Assembly (NCBI RefSeq): GCF_009916105.1
Contig: NZ_JAAAXQ010000022.1
Span: forward strand, 1 to 39,723
Length of the DNA: 39,723 bases
Origin: Streptomyces sp. GC420
GTDB lineage: Bacteria; Actinomycetota; Actinomycetes; Streptomycetales; Streptomycetaceae
Direction of reading: 5' to 3'
The notes beneath the pieces were generated by a model. The model had not been told where the DNA came from. It ran no database searches and saw nothing but the letters and a program-made list of their open reading frames with translations. Positions within the stretch are counted from its first letter, which is position 1. The number at the start of each line of letters is the position of its first letter. A program made the translations under genes and the position numbers. Positions 8,370-15,566 of the stretch are shown piece after piece.

Positions 8370-10382
8370 ATGACGGAACGCAAGAAGGACCGTCCGTGGC
8401 TGATGCGGACGTATGCCGGACACTCGACGGCCGAGGCGTCCAACGAGCTGTACCGGCGCAACCTCGCCAAGGGGCAGACCGGCCTGTCGGTCGCGTTCGA
8501 CCTGCCCACGCAGACCGGCTACGACCCCGACCACATCCTCGCCCGCGGCGAGGTCGGCCGGGTCGGGGTCCCCGTCTCGCACCTGGGTGACATGCGGACG
8601 CTGTTCCGGGACATCCCCCTGGACCAGATGAACACCTCGATGACCATCAACGCCACGGCCATGTGGCTGCTGGCGCTCTACCAGGTGGTCGCCGAGGAGC
8701 AGGGCGCCGACGTCACCAGGCTCCAGGGGACGACGCAGAACGACATCGTCAAGGAGTACCTGTCGCGCGGGACGCACGTCTTCCCGCCCGGTCCTTCGCT
8801 GCGGCTGACCACCGACATGATCGCGTACACGGTCAACCACATCCCCAAGTGGAACCCGATCAACATCTGCAGCTACCACCTCCAGGAGGCGGGGGCGACC
8901 CCGGTCCAGGAGATCTCGTACGCCATGTCCACCGCCATCGCGGTGCTGGACGCGGTCCGGGACTCCGGCCAGGTGCCGCAGGAGCGGATGGGCGACGTCG
9001 TCGCCCGGATCTCCTTCTTCGTGAACGCGGGCGTCCGCTTCGTCGAGGAGATGTGCAAGATGCGGGCCTTCACCCGCATCTGGGACAAGGTGACGCGCGA
9101 GCGGTACGGCATCGAGGATCCCAAGCAGCGCCGCTTCCGCTACGGCGTCCAGGTCAACTCCCTCGGCCTGACCGAGGCGCAGCCGGAGAACAACGTCCAG
9201 CGGATCGTGCTGGAGATGCTGGCCGTCACACTGTCCAAGGACGCCCGGGCCCGCGCCGTGCAGCTGCCGGCCTGGAACGAGGCCCTGGGCCTGCCCAGGC
9301 CCTGGGACCAGCAGTGGTCGCTGCGCATCCAGCAGGTGCTGGCGCACGAGTCGGACCTGCTGGAGTACGAGGACATCTTCGCGGGCTCGCACGTCATCGA
9401 GGCCAAGGTCGAGGAACTCGTCACCCAGTCCCTGGCCGAGATGGAGCGCATCGAGGAGATGGGCGGCGCGATGGCGGCCGTCGAGTCCGGCTACCTGAAG
9501 TCCCAGCTGGTCTCCTCGCACGCCGAGCGCCGCGCGCGGATCGAGTCCGGCGAGGAGAAGATCGTCGGTGTGAACTGCTACGAGTCGACCGAGCCGAACC
9601 CGCTGACCGCCGATCTGGACACCGCGATCATGACGGTGGACCCGGCGAACGAGGCGAAGGTCGTCGCGAAGCTGCACGAGTGGCGCGACAACCGGGACGA
9701 GAGCCGTGCCCAGCAGTCCCTGGAGGCCCTGAAGGCCGCCGCCGCCGGGTCGGAGAACCTGATGGCCGCCACGCTGGAGTGCGCCCGCGCGGGTGTCACC
9801 ACCGGCGAATGGGCCTGGGCGCTGCGGGACGTCTTCGGCGAGTTCCGGGCCCCGACCGGTGTCTCCTCCGCGCCGGTCGCGGTGGCCGCCGAGGCCGGCA
9901 CCCCGCTGGCCGTGGTGCGCGAGAAGGTCGCCCGTACGGCCGAGGAGCTGGGCAGCGGCAAGCTGCGGCTGCTCGTCGGCAAGCCGGGCCTGGACGGGCA
10001 CTCCAACGGCGCCGAGCAGATCGCCGTACGGGCCAGGGACGCCGGCTTCGAGGTGATCTACCAGGGCATCCGGCTCACGCCCGAGCAGATCGTGAACGCG
10101 GCCCTCGCGGAGGACGTGCACTGCGTCGGTCTGTCCATCCTGTCCGGCTCGCACGCCGAGCTGGTGCCCGACGTGCTCGCCCGGCTCCGGGAGGCCGGGG
10201 CCGCCGACATCCCTGTGATCGTCGGTGGGATCATCCCGAACGCCGACGCGGCGGAACTGAGGCGTGCGGGTGTCGCCGCCGTCTTCACACCGAAGGACTT
10301 CGGTATCACGGAGATCATCGGCCGTATCGTCGACGAGATCCGCAACGCGAACAAGCTCGACCCTCTGGAGGTCCCCGCATGA
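8370..10382 (+). CDS. meaA: Ethylmalonyl-CoA mutase, B12-dependent
   Basis: Adenosylcobalamin-dependent carbon-skeleton mutase converting (2R)-ethylmalonyl-CoA to methylsuccinyl-CoA (Ecm/MeaA). The 670-residue single chain has a TIM-barrel acyl-CoA domain (from TYAGHSTAEASN near residue 14 to about 500) and a C-terminal B12-binding Rossmann domain. The latter carries the base-off signature KPGLDGHSNGAEQ with cobalt-binding His544, then GLSILSGSH and VIVGGIIP. The short N-terminus and lack of a second subunit fit the MeaA/Ecm branch rather than the MutAB methylmalonyl-CoA mutase. Its position between ccr and mcl makes the ethylmalonyl-CoA assignment strong. The stop overlaps the start of the next gene (ATGA), which implies translational coupling. 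Cobalamin is required; cobT and cobU genes lie 15 kb away in this window. Confidence 0.95.
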   Translation: MTERKKDRPWLMRTYAGHSTAEASNELYRRNLAKGQTGLSVAFDLPTQTGYDPDHILARGEVGRVGVPVSHLGDMRTLFRDIPLDQMNTSMTINATAMWLLALYQVVAEEQGADVTRLQGTTQNDIVKEYLSRGTHVFPPGPSLRLTTDMIAYTVNHIPKWNPINICSYHLQEAGATPVQEISYAMSTAIAVLDAVRDSGQVPQERMGDVVARISFFVNAGVRFVEEMCKMRAFTRIWDKVTRERYGIEDPKQRRFRYGVQVNSLGLTEAQPENNVQRIVLEMLAVTLSKDARARAVQLPAWNEALGLPRPWDQQWSLRIQQVLAHESDLLEYEDIFAGSHVIEAKVEELVTQSLAEMERIEEMGGAMAAVESGYLKSQLVSSHAERRARIESGEEKIVGVNCYESTEPNPLTADLDTAIMTVDPANEAKVVAKLHEWRDNRDESRAQQSLEALKAAAAGSENLMAATLECARAGVTTGEWAWALRDVFGEFRAPTGVSSAPVAVAAEAGTPLAVVREKVARTAEELGSGKLRLLVGKPGLDGHSNGAEQIAVRARDAGFEVIYQGIRLTPEQIVNAALAEDVHCVGLSILSGSHAELVPDVLARLREAGAADIPVIVGGIIPNADAAELRRAGVAAVFTPKDFGITEIIGRIVDEIRNANKLDPLEVPA

Positions 10383-11350
10383 CAACGCCAGCGCCCGTGA
10401 ACCGGCTGCGCCCGCGCCGCTCCTGCCTCGCGGTGCCGGGAAGCAACCCCCGCTTCCTGGAGAAGGCCCAGGGGCTCCCCGCCGACCAGGTCTTCCTGGA
10501 CCTCGAGGACGCCTGCGCACCGCTGGCCAAGCCCGAGGCCCGGCACACCATCGTGAAGTTCCTGAACGAGGGTGACTGGACCGGCAAGACGCGGGTCGTC
10601 CGGGTCAACGACTGGACCACCCACTGGACGTACCGTGACGTCGTCACGGTCGTCGAGGGCGCGGGCCAGAACCTCGACTGCATCATGCTGCCGAAGGTGC
10701 AGGACGCCTCCCAGGTCGTCGCCCTGGACCTGCTGCTCACCCAGATCGAGAAGACGATGGGCTTCGAGGTCGGCAAGATCGGCATCGAGGCGCAGATCGA
10801 GAACGCCCAGGGTCTGAACAACGTCAACGAGATCGCCGCCGCCTCGCAGCGCATCGAGACGATCATCTTCGGCCCGGCCGACTTCATGGCATCCATCAAC
10901 ATGAAGTCGCTGGTCGTCGGCGAGCAGCCGCCCGGCTACCCGGCCGACGCGTACCACTACATCCTGATGAAGATCCTGATGGCCGCCCGCGCCAACGACC
11001 TCCAGGCCATCGACGGTCCCTACCTCCAGATCAAGAACGTGGACGGCTTCCGCGCGGTCGCCGGGCGCGCCGCCGCCCTGGGCTTCGACGGCAAGTGGGT
11101 GCTGCACCCGGGCCAGGTCGACGCCGCCAACGAGGTCTTCTCCCCCTCCCAGGAGGACTACGACCACGCCGAGCTGATCCTGGACGCGTACGAGTACTGC
11201 ACGTCCGAGGCCGGCGGCAAGAAGGGCTCCGCGATGCTCGGCGACGAGATGATCGACGAGGCCAGCCGCAAGATGGCCCTGGTGATCGCCGGCAAGGGCC
11301 GCGCCGCGGGTATGCAGCGCACGTCCAAGTTCGAAGCCCCGGAGGCCTGA
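10379..11350 (+). CDS. mcl: Beta-methylmalyl-CoA / L-malyl-CoA lyase (CitE-like)
   Basis: HpcH/HpaI-CitE family TIM-barrel aldolase of 323 residues. In the ethylmalonyl-CoA pathway it splits (2R,3S)-beta-methylmalyl-CoA into glyoxylate and propionyl-CoA, with Mg2+. Family marks are the start of the barrel (RRSCLAVPGSNPRFLEKA), DLEDA near residue 43, the metal-binding acidic pair E137 (GIEAQIEN) and D168 (FGPADF), and KWVLHPGQVDAAN near residue 240. The ATG overlaps the meaA stop by four bases and the next gene follows after five, so it is firmly within the operon. A plain citrate lyase beta subunit is unlikely because no citF or citD is nearby. Whether it also acts on L-malyl-CoA cannot be read from the sequence. 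Confidence 0.9.
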   Translation: MTTPAPVNRLRPRRSCLAVPGSNPRFLEKAQGLPADQVFLDLEDACAPLAKPEARHTIVKFLNEGDWTGKTRVVRVNDWTTHWTYRDVVTVVEGAGQNLDCIMLPKVQDASQVVALDLLLTQIEKTMGFEVGKIGIEAQIENAQGLNNVNEIAAASQRIETIIFGPADFMASINMKSLVVGEQPPGYPADAYHYILMKILMAARANDLQAIDGPYLQIKNVDGFRAVAGRAAALGFDGKWVLHPGQVDAANEVFSPSQEDYDHAELILDAYEYCTSEAGGKKGSAMLGDEMIDEASRKMALVIAGKGRAAGMQRTSKFEAPEA

Positions 11351-11355
11351 CCACC

Positions 11356-11868
11356 ATGCAGTTCGGACGTACGTACGAAGAGTTCGAGGTCGGGGCGGTC
11401 TACAAGCACTGGCCCGGAAAGACGGTCACCGAGTACGACGACCACCTCTTCTGTCTGCTGACCATGAACCACCACCCGCTCCACATGGACACAAACTATG
11501 CGGAGAAGACGACGGACTTCGGCAAGAACGTCGTCGTCGGGAACTACATCTACTCGCTGCTGCTGGGCATGTCCGTGCCGGACGTGTCGGGCAAGGCCAT
11601 CGCCAACCTGGAGATCGAGTCGCTGCGGCACGTGGCGCCGACCTTCCACGGGGACACGATCTACGGCGAGACGACGGTCCTCGACAAGACCCCGTCCAGG
11701 TCCAAGTCGGACCGCGGGATCGTCTACGTCGAGACCAAGGGCTACAAGCAGGACGGCACGCTGGTCTGCGTGTTCCGCCGCAAGGTCATGGTCCCCACCG
11801 AGACGTACATCAAGGAGCGCGGCGGCGAGCAGCCCGGCCGCCCGGAGCTGAAGGCACAGGAGAAGTAG
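11356..11868 (+). CDS. mch: Mesaconyl-CoA hydratase (MaoC-like dehydratase)
   Basis: A 170-residue single hot-dog-fold hydratase of the MaoC/R-hydratase class, interconverting mesaconyl-C1-CoA and beta-methylmalyl-CoA. The hydratase-2 type active-site loop is visible as LTMNHHPLHMDTNYAEKT (about residues 34-51), with the conserved Asn-x-x-Pro-Leu-His pattern. Downstream residues VVGNYIYSLLLGMSV form the central helix. It is half the length of the double-hot-dog mesaconyl-CoA hydratases of proteobacteria, so two chains presumably pair. ATG 11356 lies five bases after the mcl stop, with ggagg overlapping the end of mcl. The function is inferred mainly from the operon; the fold is secure. Confidence 0.88.
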   Translation: MQFGRTYEEFEVGAVYKHWPGKTVTEYDDHLFCLLTMNHHPLHMDTNYAEKTTDFGKNVVVGNYIYSLLLGMSVPDVSGKAIANLEIESLRHVAPTFHGDTIYGETTVLDKTPSRSKSDRGIVYVETKGYKQDGTLVCVFRRKVMVPTETYIKERGGEQPGRPELKAQEK

Positions 11869-11870
11869 TC

Positions 11871-13076
11871 ATGGCCCGACTCGCCCAGACCGCCGGTCTC
11901 ACCGACGTCCAGCAGGAGATCGTCTCCACCGTCCGCGACTTCGTGGACAAGGAGATCATTCCGGTCGCCACCGAGCTGGAGCACCGCGACGAGTACCCCC
12001 AGGCCATCGTGGACGGCCTGAAGGAGCTCGGCCTCTTCGGCCTCATGATCCCCGAGGAGTACGGGGGTCTGGGCGAGTCGCTGCTGACCTACGCGCTGTG
12101 CGTGGAGGAGATAGCCCGCGGCTGGATGTCCGTCTCGGGCATCATCAACACGCACTTCATCGTGGCGTACATGCTCAAGCAGCACGGCACGCAGGAGCAG
12201 AAGGAGTACTTCCTCCCGCGGATGGCCCTCGGCGAGGTCCGGGGCGCCTTCTCGATGTCCGAGCCGGGCCTCGGCTCAGACGTGTCGGCGATCACCTCCA
12301 AGGCGGTCAAGGACGGCGACGAGTACGTCCTCAACGGCCAGAAGATGTGGCTCACGAACGGCGGCACGTCCACCCTCGTGGCCGTCCTGGTGCGGAGTGA
12401 CGAAGGTCTCCCCGAGGGGTCCGCCCCGCACAAGTCGATGACGACCTTCCTCGTGGAGAAGGAGGCCGGCTTCGGCGAGGTGCGCCCGGGCCTCACCATC
12501 CCCGGCAAGATCGACAAGATGGGCTACAAGGGCGTCGACACGACCGAGCTCATCATGCAGGACCTGCGGATTCCGGCCAATCGCGTCCTCGGCGGCGTCA
12601 CGGGCCGGGGCTTCTACCACATGATGGACGGCGTCGAGGTCGGGCGTGTCAATGTCGCCGCACGTGGCTGCGGTGTCGCCCAGCGTGCCTTCGAGCTGGG
12701 TGTTTCCTACGCCCAGCAGCGACACACCTTCGGCAAGCCCATCGCCCAGCACCAGGCCATTCAGTTCAAGCTGGCCGAGATGGCTACCAAGGTCGAGGCC
12801 GCACATGCGATGATGGTCAACGCAGCACGCAAAAAGGACTCCGGGGAACGAAACGACCTGGAGGCCGGGATGGCGAAGTACCTCGCCTCCGAGTACTGCA
12901 AGGAAGTGGTCGAAGACGCCTTCCGTATCCACGGCGGCTACGGCTTCTCCAAGGAGTACGAGATCGAGCGCCTCTACCGCGAGGCTCCGATGCTGCTGAT
13001 CGGCGAGGGTACCGCCGAGATCCAGAAGATGATCATTGGTCGGCGCCTGCTCGAGGAGTATCGATTCCAGGGATGA
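11871..13076 (+). CDS. mcd: (2S)-methylsuccinyl-CoA dehydrogenase (acyl-CoA dehydrogenase family)
   Basis: FAD-dependent acyl-CoA dehydrogenase of 401 residues, oxidising methylsuccinyl-CoA to mesaconyl-CoA and passing electrons to electron-transfer flavoprotein. Family motifs are AFSMSEPGLGSDVSA (substrate/FAD, about residues 125-139), QRHTFGKPIAQHQAIQFKLA near 280, and GEGTAEIQ near the C-terminus with catalytic-base candidate E379, the position used by short-chain enzymes. The characterised proteobacterial Mcd is considerably longer; this version has the standard acyl-CoA dehydrogenase length. It starts two bases after the mch stop and closes the operon, followed by a hairpin at 13088-13120. 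Another acyl-CoA substrate cannot be excluded from the sequence alone, but the context is strong. Confidence 0.9.
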   Translation: MARLAQTAGLTDVQQEIVSTVRDFVDKEIIPVATELEHRDEYPQAIVDGLKELGLFGLMIPEEYGGLGESLLTYALCVEEIARGWMSVSGIINTHFIVAYMLKQHGTQEQKEYFLPRMALGEVRGAFSMSEPGLGSDVSAITSKAVKDGDEYVLNGQKMWLTNGGTSTLVAVLVRSDEGLPEGSAPHKSMTTFLVEKEAGFGEVRPGLTIPGKIDKMGYKGVDTTELIMQDLRIPANRVLGGVTGRGFYHMMDGVEVGRVNVAARGCGVAQRAFELGVSYAQQRHTFGKPIAQHQAIQFKLAEMATKVEAAHAMMVNAARKKDSGERNDLEAGMAKYLASEYCKEVVEDAFRIHGGYGFSKEYEIERLYREAPMLLIGEGTAEIQKMIIGRRLLEEYRFQG

Positions 13077-13087
13077 TTGTCCTGATA

Positions 13088-13120
13088 GGGGTGCTATCTC
13101 CAGGAAGGAGATCGCACCCC
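13088..13120 (+). terminator. Hairpin terminator of the ccr operon
   Basis: A 14-bp stem with one mismatch (ggggtgctatctcc / ggagatcgcacccc) and a 5-base loop lies 11 bases after the mcd stop. An outer ctga/tcag pairing extends it across a small bulge. There is no U-tract. Confidence 0.7.
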
Positions 13121-13156
13121 GTCAGCGGTGTTCAGCCGCCGACTCGGGTTCCGCCT

Positions 13157-13186
13157 TTCCCAGTTGCCACCGCCAACCGCTAGCAT
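13157..13186 (+). promoter_or_regulatory. Candidate psd promoter
   Basis: TTCCCA (13157-13162) and TAGCAT (13181-13186) are spaced 18 bases apart, about 60 bases before the psd start and after the ccr-operon terminator. The match is moderate and based on pattern only. Confidence 0.3.
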
Positions 13187-13244
13187 CGCCGGAAAGCCGC
13201 CGTCCCCCGTCACTGCGCGGCATCATCCGCTACGAAGGTCATTC

Positions 13245-13892
13245 ATGCCCCACAGCCAAACCTCTGCACCTCGCGGCAGCGTCCGCCTCGCGCGCGGAGC
13301 ATCGCCGTGGCTCCTGCCGACCGTCGCCACCGCGGCACTCAGCCTGGCACGTGCGCGCCGATCCAGGGGCGCTGCCGCGCTCGCCGTGCCCGCCACCGCT
13401 CTCGCGGCGGGCATGCTGTGGTTCTTCCGCGATCCCGAGCGGGAGATCACACAGGGTCGCGTCATCTCCCCGGCCGACGGCGTGGTGCAGAGCATCATGC
13501 CGTGGAAGGACGGGCGCACCCGCGTCGCGATCTTCATGAGCCCGCTCAATGTCCACGTCAACCGTGCCCCGCTCGCGGGCACGGTGACGTCGGTCGAGCA
13601 CATCCCGGGCGGGTTCGTCCCGGCGTTCAACAAGGAGAGCGAGAACAACGAGCGCGTTGTCTGGCACTTCGACACCGAACTGGGCGACATCGAGATGGTG
13701 CAGATCGCCGGCGCCGTCGCGCGGCGCATCGTGCCGTACCTCCCGCAGGGCACCAAGGTGGAGCAGGGCGAGCGGATCGGCCTGATCCGCTTCGGCTCGC
13801 GCGTCGACATCTACCTTCCGGAAGGCGTGGACGTCGCGGTCGAGGTGGGCCAGAAGACCACCGCGGGGGTGACTCGAATTGACCGTGATTGA
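13245..13892 (+). CDS. psd: Phosphatidylserine decarboxylase proenzyme, short (archaeal/actinobacterial) type
   Basis: Membrane-associated pyruvoyl enzyme making phosphatidylethanolamine from phosphatidylserine. The 215-residue protein has one or two N-terminal hydrophobic segments (about residues 20-60), WFFRDPER just after them, and IFMSPLNVHVNRAP near residue 100. The autocleavage site is Gly184-Ser185 within IRFGSRVDIYLP, where the Ser becomes the pyruvoyl group, giving a very short alpha chain of ~30 residues. This FGS form is typical of the short Psd class, in contrast to the LGST site of E. coli. ATG 13245 has gaagg six bases upstream. The 3' end overlaps pssA, so both enzymes of the pathway are translationally coupled. 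Confidence 0.94.
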   Translation: MPHSQTSAPRGSVRLARGASPWLLPTVATAALSLARARRSRGAAALAVPATALAAGMLWFFRDPEREITQGRVISPADGVVQSIMPWKDGRTRVAIFMSPLNVHVNRAPLAGTVTSVEHIPGGFVPAFNKESENNERVVWHFDTELGDIEMVQIAGAVARRIVPYLPQGTKVEQGERIGLIRFGSRVDIYLPEGVDVAVEVGQKTTAGVTRIDRD

Positions 13893-14736
13893 TCCAGAGA
13901 CACAGACCGGCTGGGTGCCGGAGGCCGTCGAGGACGAGGACGACGCGGAGGACATGCCGCTGTCACTGAGGCTGTCGATAGCGGACACCCTCACCCTCGG
14001 CAACGCCACCTGCGGGTTCATGGCCGTGTACTTCACGACCACGGGCATCCTCATCCCGCACCTGACCGGCAGCGAGGTCGGCGGCATGGCGCGGCACAGC
14101 GCCGCCACCGCCGTCATCCTGATGCTGCTGGCCGCGGTCTTCGACCTGTTCGACGGCCTGGTGGCCCGCAAGCTGCGCTCCTCGCCAATGGGCGCGGAGC
14201 TGGACAACCTGTCCGACCTGATCAGCTTCGGGCTCGCCCCCGCGTACTTCGTGCTGGTCTACGGGATGGTCGCCGACGACGCGCACCAGAAGGTCTCGGC
14301 GGTCGCCGCGGTGGTGGTGCTGCTCGCGGTGGTGCTCAGGCTCGCCAGATTCTCCTGCGTCACGATGAAGGACGGCATGTTCCAGGGCATGCCGAGCCCC
14401 TTCGGGGCGCTCACGGTCGTCTCGATCGTGCTGCTGGAGATGCCGTTCATCCCCACCCTGCTGGCGATCATCGGCACGGCGTGGCTGATGGTGAGCCGGG
14501 TGGAGTACCCCAAGCCGCGCGGCGTCCTCGCCGTCGCCATGCTCAGCTGGATCGTCTCGGCGATGGCCATGCTCGCCGCCTGGGCCTTCGACGCTCCGGG
14601 CGGTGGCCTGCTGCTGCAGACCGGCTGCGTGCTCCAGGTGGTCGTGGGCGCCGTCATCCCCCTCTTCGCGACGGCGCGCAGGGTCAACACGATCCGCGAC
14701 AACCGGCGCGAGGCGCGAGCGGCCCAGCTGCCGTAG
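13879..14736 (+). CDS. pssA: CDP-diacylglycerol-serine O-phosphatidyltransferase
   Basis: Integral membrane enzyme of the CDP-alcohol phosphatidyltransferase family, joining CDP-diacylglycerol and serine. The full family motif DxxDGxxARx8GxxxDxxxD is present (DLFDGLVARKL through GAELDNLSD, about residues 89-113). Six to eight hydrophobic helices span the rest of the 285 residues, after an acidic ~28-residue N-terminus. The start is ambiguous: TTG 13879 or GTG 13885, both inside the psd 3' end. Both overlap psd and give an almost identical protein. The product feeds Psd encoded immediately upstream. A perfect terminator follows. Confidence 0.93.
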   Translation: MTVIDPETQTGWVPEAVEDEDDAEDMPLSLRLSIADTLTLGNATCGFMAVYFTTTGILIPHLTGSEVGGMARHSAATAVILMLLAAVFDLFDGLVARKLRSSPMGAELDNLSDLISFGLAPAYFVLVYGMVADDAHQKVSAVAAVVVLLAVVLRLARFSCVTMKDGMFQGMPSPFGALTVVSIVLLEMPFIPTLLAIIGTAWLMVSRVEYPKPRGVLAVAMLSWIVSAMAMLAAWAFDAPGGGLLLQTGCVLQVVVGAVIPLFATARRVNTIRDNRREARAAQLP

Positions 14737-14749
14737 TCAGTCTCGACGA

Positions 14750-14789
14750 GTGAAGGGCCCGGGCACCGTGAGGTGCCCGGGCCCTTCAC
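14750..14789. terminator. Perfect 18-bp stem terminator after pssA
   Basis: Arms at 14750-14767 and 14772-14789 are exact reverse complements with a GTGA tetraloop. There is no U-tract on either side; it should work in both directions, serving pssA and the hypothetical gene that reads toward it. Confidence 0.85.
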
Positions 14790-14812
14790 CGTCCCCGGGC
14801 CGCTCCTCCCCG

Positions 14813-14876
14813 GGCTGCCGGGCTGCCGGACTGCCGGACTGCCGGACTGCCGGACTGCCGGACTGCCGGACTGCCG
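14813..14876. repeat. 8-bp tandem repeat, eight copies
   Basis: Eight head-to-tail octamers with no spacer: two ggctgccg followed by six identical gactgccg. The array lies between the pssA terminator and the 3' end of the low-GC hypothetical gene. Read on the other strand the unit is cggcagtc, one base different from the gggcagtc array at 24462-24493. Confidence 0.9.
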
Positions 14877-14934
14877 GCGATTATCCTGACGGCCCGCCGC
14901 CTCACCCGAGGCAATGCGACCACCGTAATGCTGA

Positions 14935-15360
14935 TCACTGCTGCGATGCCGCACCGTTCAGGGCATGGCTGAAACGCTCGTACTCAGAATCCCTGGACGG
15001 CAGCAACCCCGATTTGACCATACCCATACCGATTTCCAATTCTGCCTCTTCGTCGCCGCACTCAAGTCCGCACTGAATCACCTCCGCAACCATTTCGATG
15101 GTATTCGCCTTGAATATGGAGCCGCTGTCCACCTGGTAGAACCAAGCCTCGTAGACGACGGAACCATCAATCACCACGTCCCAAAGCTCGCAAAAATGCA
15201 GCACACCTTCTTCGTCTGCCACCTCCGAAGACGACACGCGTTCCGCAGCGGGCAGGTCCTCTCCGTCGTAGGCAACGCCACACAATCCAAGCTGCTCAAC
15301 CTGGGCTGGAGTCAGTTGTTCTACAGACGTAATCTTGCGCATATTTGTGAAGTCAGCCAT
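14935..15360 (-). CDS. Hypothetical protein, low-GC orphan gene
   Basis: A 141-residue acidic soluble protein that I do not recognise securely. It has a Cys-rich, aromatic middle (VLHFCELWDVVIDG, YEAWFYQVDSG, VIQCGLECGDEEAE) and no signal peptide or membrane segment. The base composition stands apart: 15001-15120 has 61 G+C of 120 (51%), whereas the neighbouring genes are well above that, and rare AT-rich codons are frequent. This suggests recent acquisition. The ATG at 15360 has no good ribosome binding site; ATG 15342 is an alternative start. It is flanked by strong terminators on both sides and belongs to no operon. The composition would fit an immunity or accessory protein, but nothing in the sequence shows that. 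Confidence 0.7.
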   Translation of the reverse strand: MADFTNMRKITSVEQLTPAQVEQLGLCGVAYDGEDLPAAERVSSSEVADEEGVLHFCELWDVVIDGSVVYEAWFYQVDSGSIFKANTIEMVAEVIQCGLECGDEEAELEIGMGMVKSGLLPSRDSEYERFSHALNGAASQQ

Positions 15361-15478
15361 GCATGGACGGTATCAATCCGGTCAGGTGCAGGCGGAGGTC
15401 CCGAAGAAGAAAAGGCGGACTGCCTGACTCGCCGAAGCCCTTGGGCGGTGGCCTCGGACACGCCAGGGGACAGCGCAA

Positions 15479-15517
15479 ACGAGGGGTCCCGGCGGGCATA
15501 CCGCCGGGACCCCTCGT
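15479..15517. terminator. Perfect 17-bp stem terminator after livK
   Basis: Arms at 15479-15495 and 15501-15517 pair perfectly around a 5-base loop (gcata), about 50 bases past the livK stop on the minus strand. It closes the livFGHMK operon. Confidence 0.85.
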
Positions 15518-15566
15518 CACAGTGTCGCAGCCTCGTGGCCGCTCAGCCGGTCTGCCGGCCGGGAGG

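Noticed and set aside
14813-14876. CRISPR array
   Set aside because: Units are 8 bp, contiguous and without spacers, and there are no cas genes.
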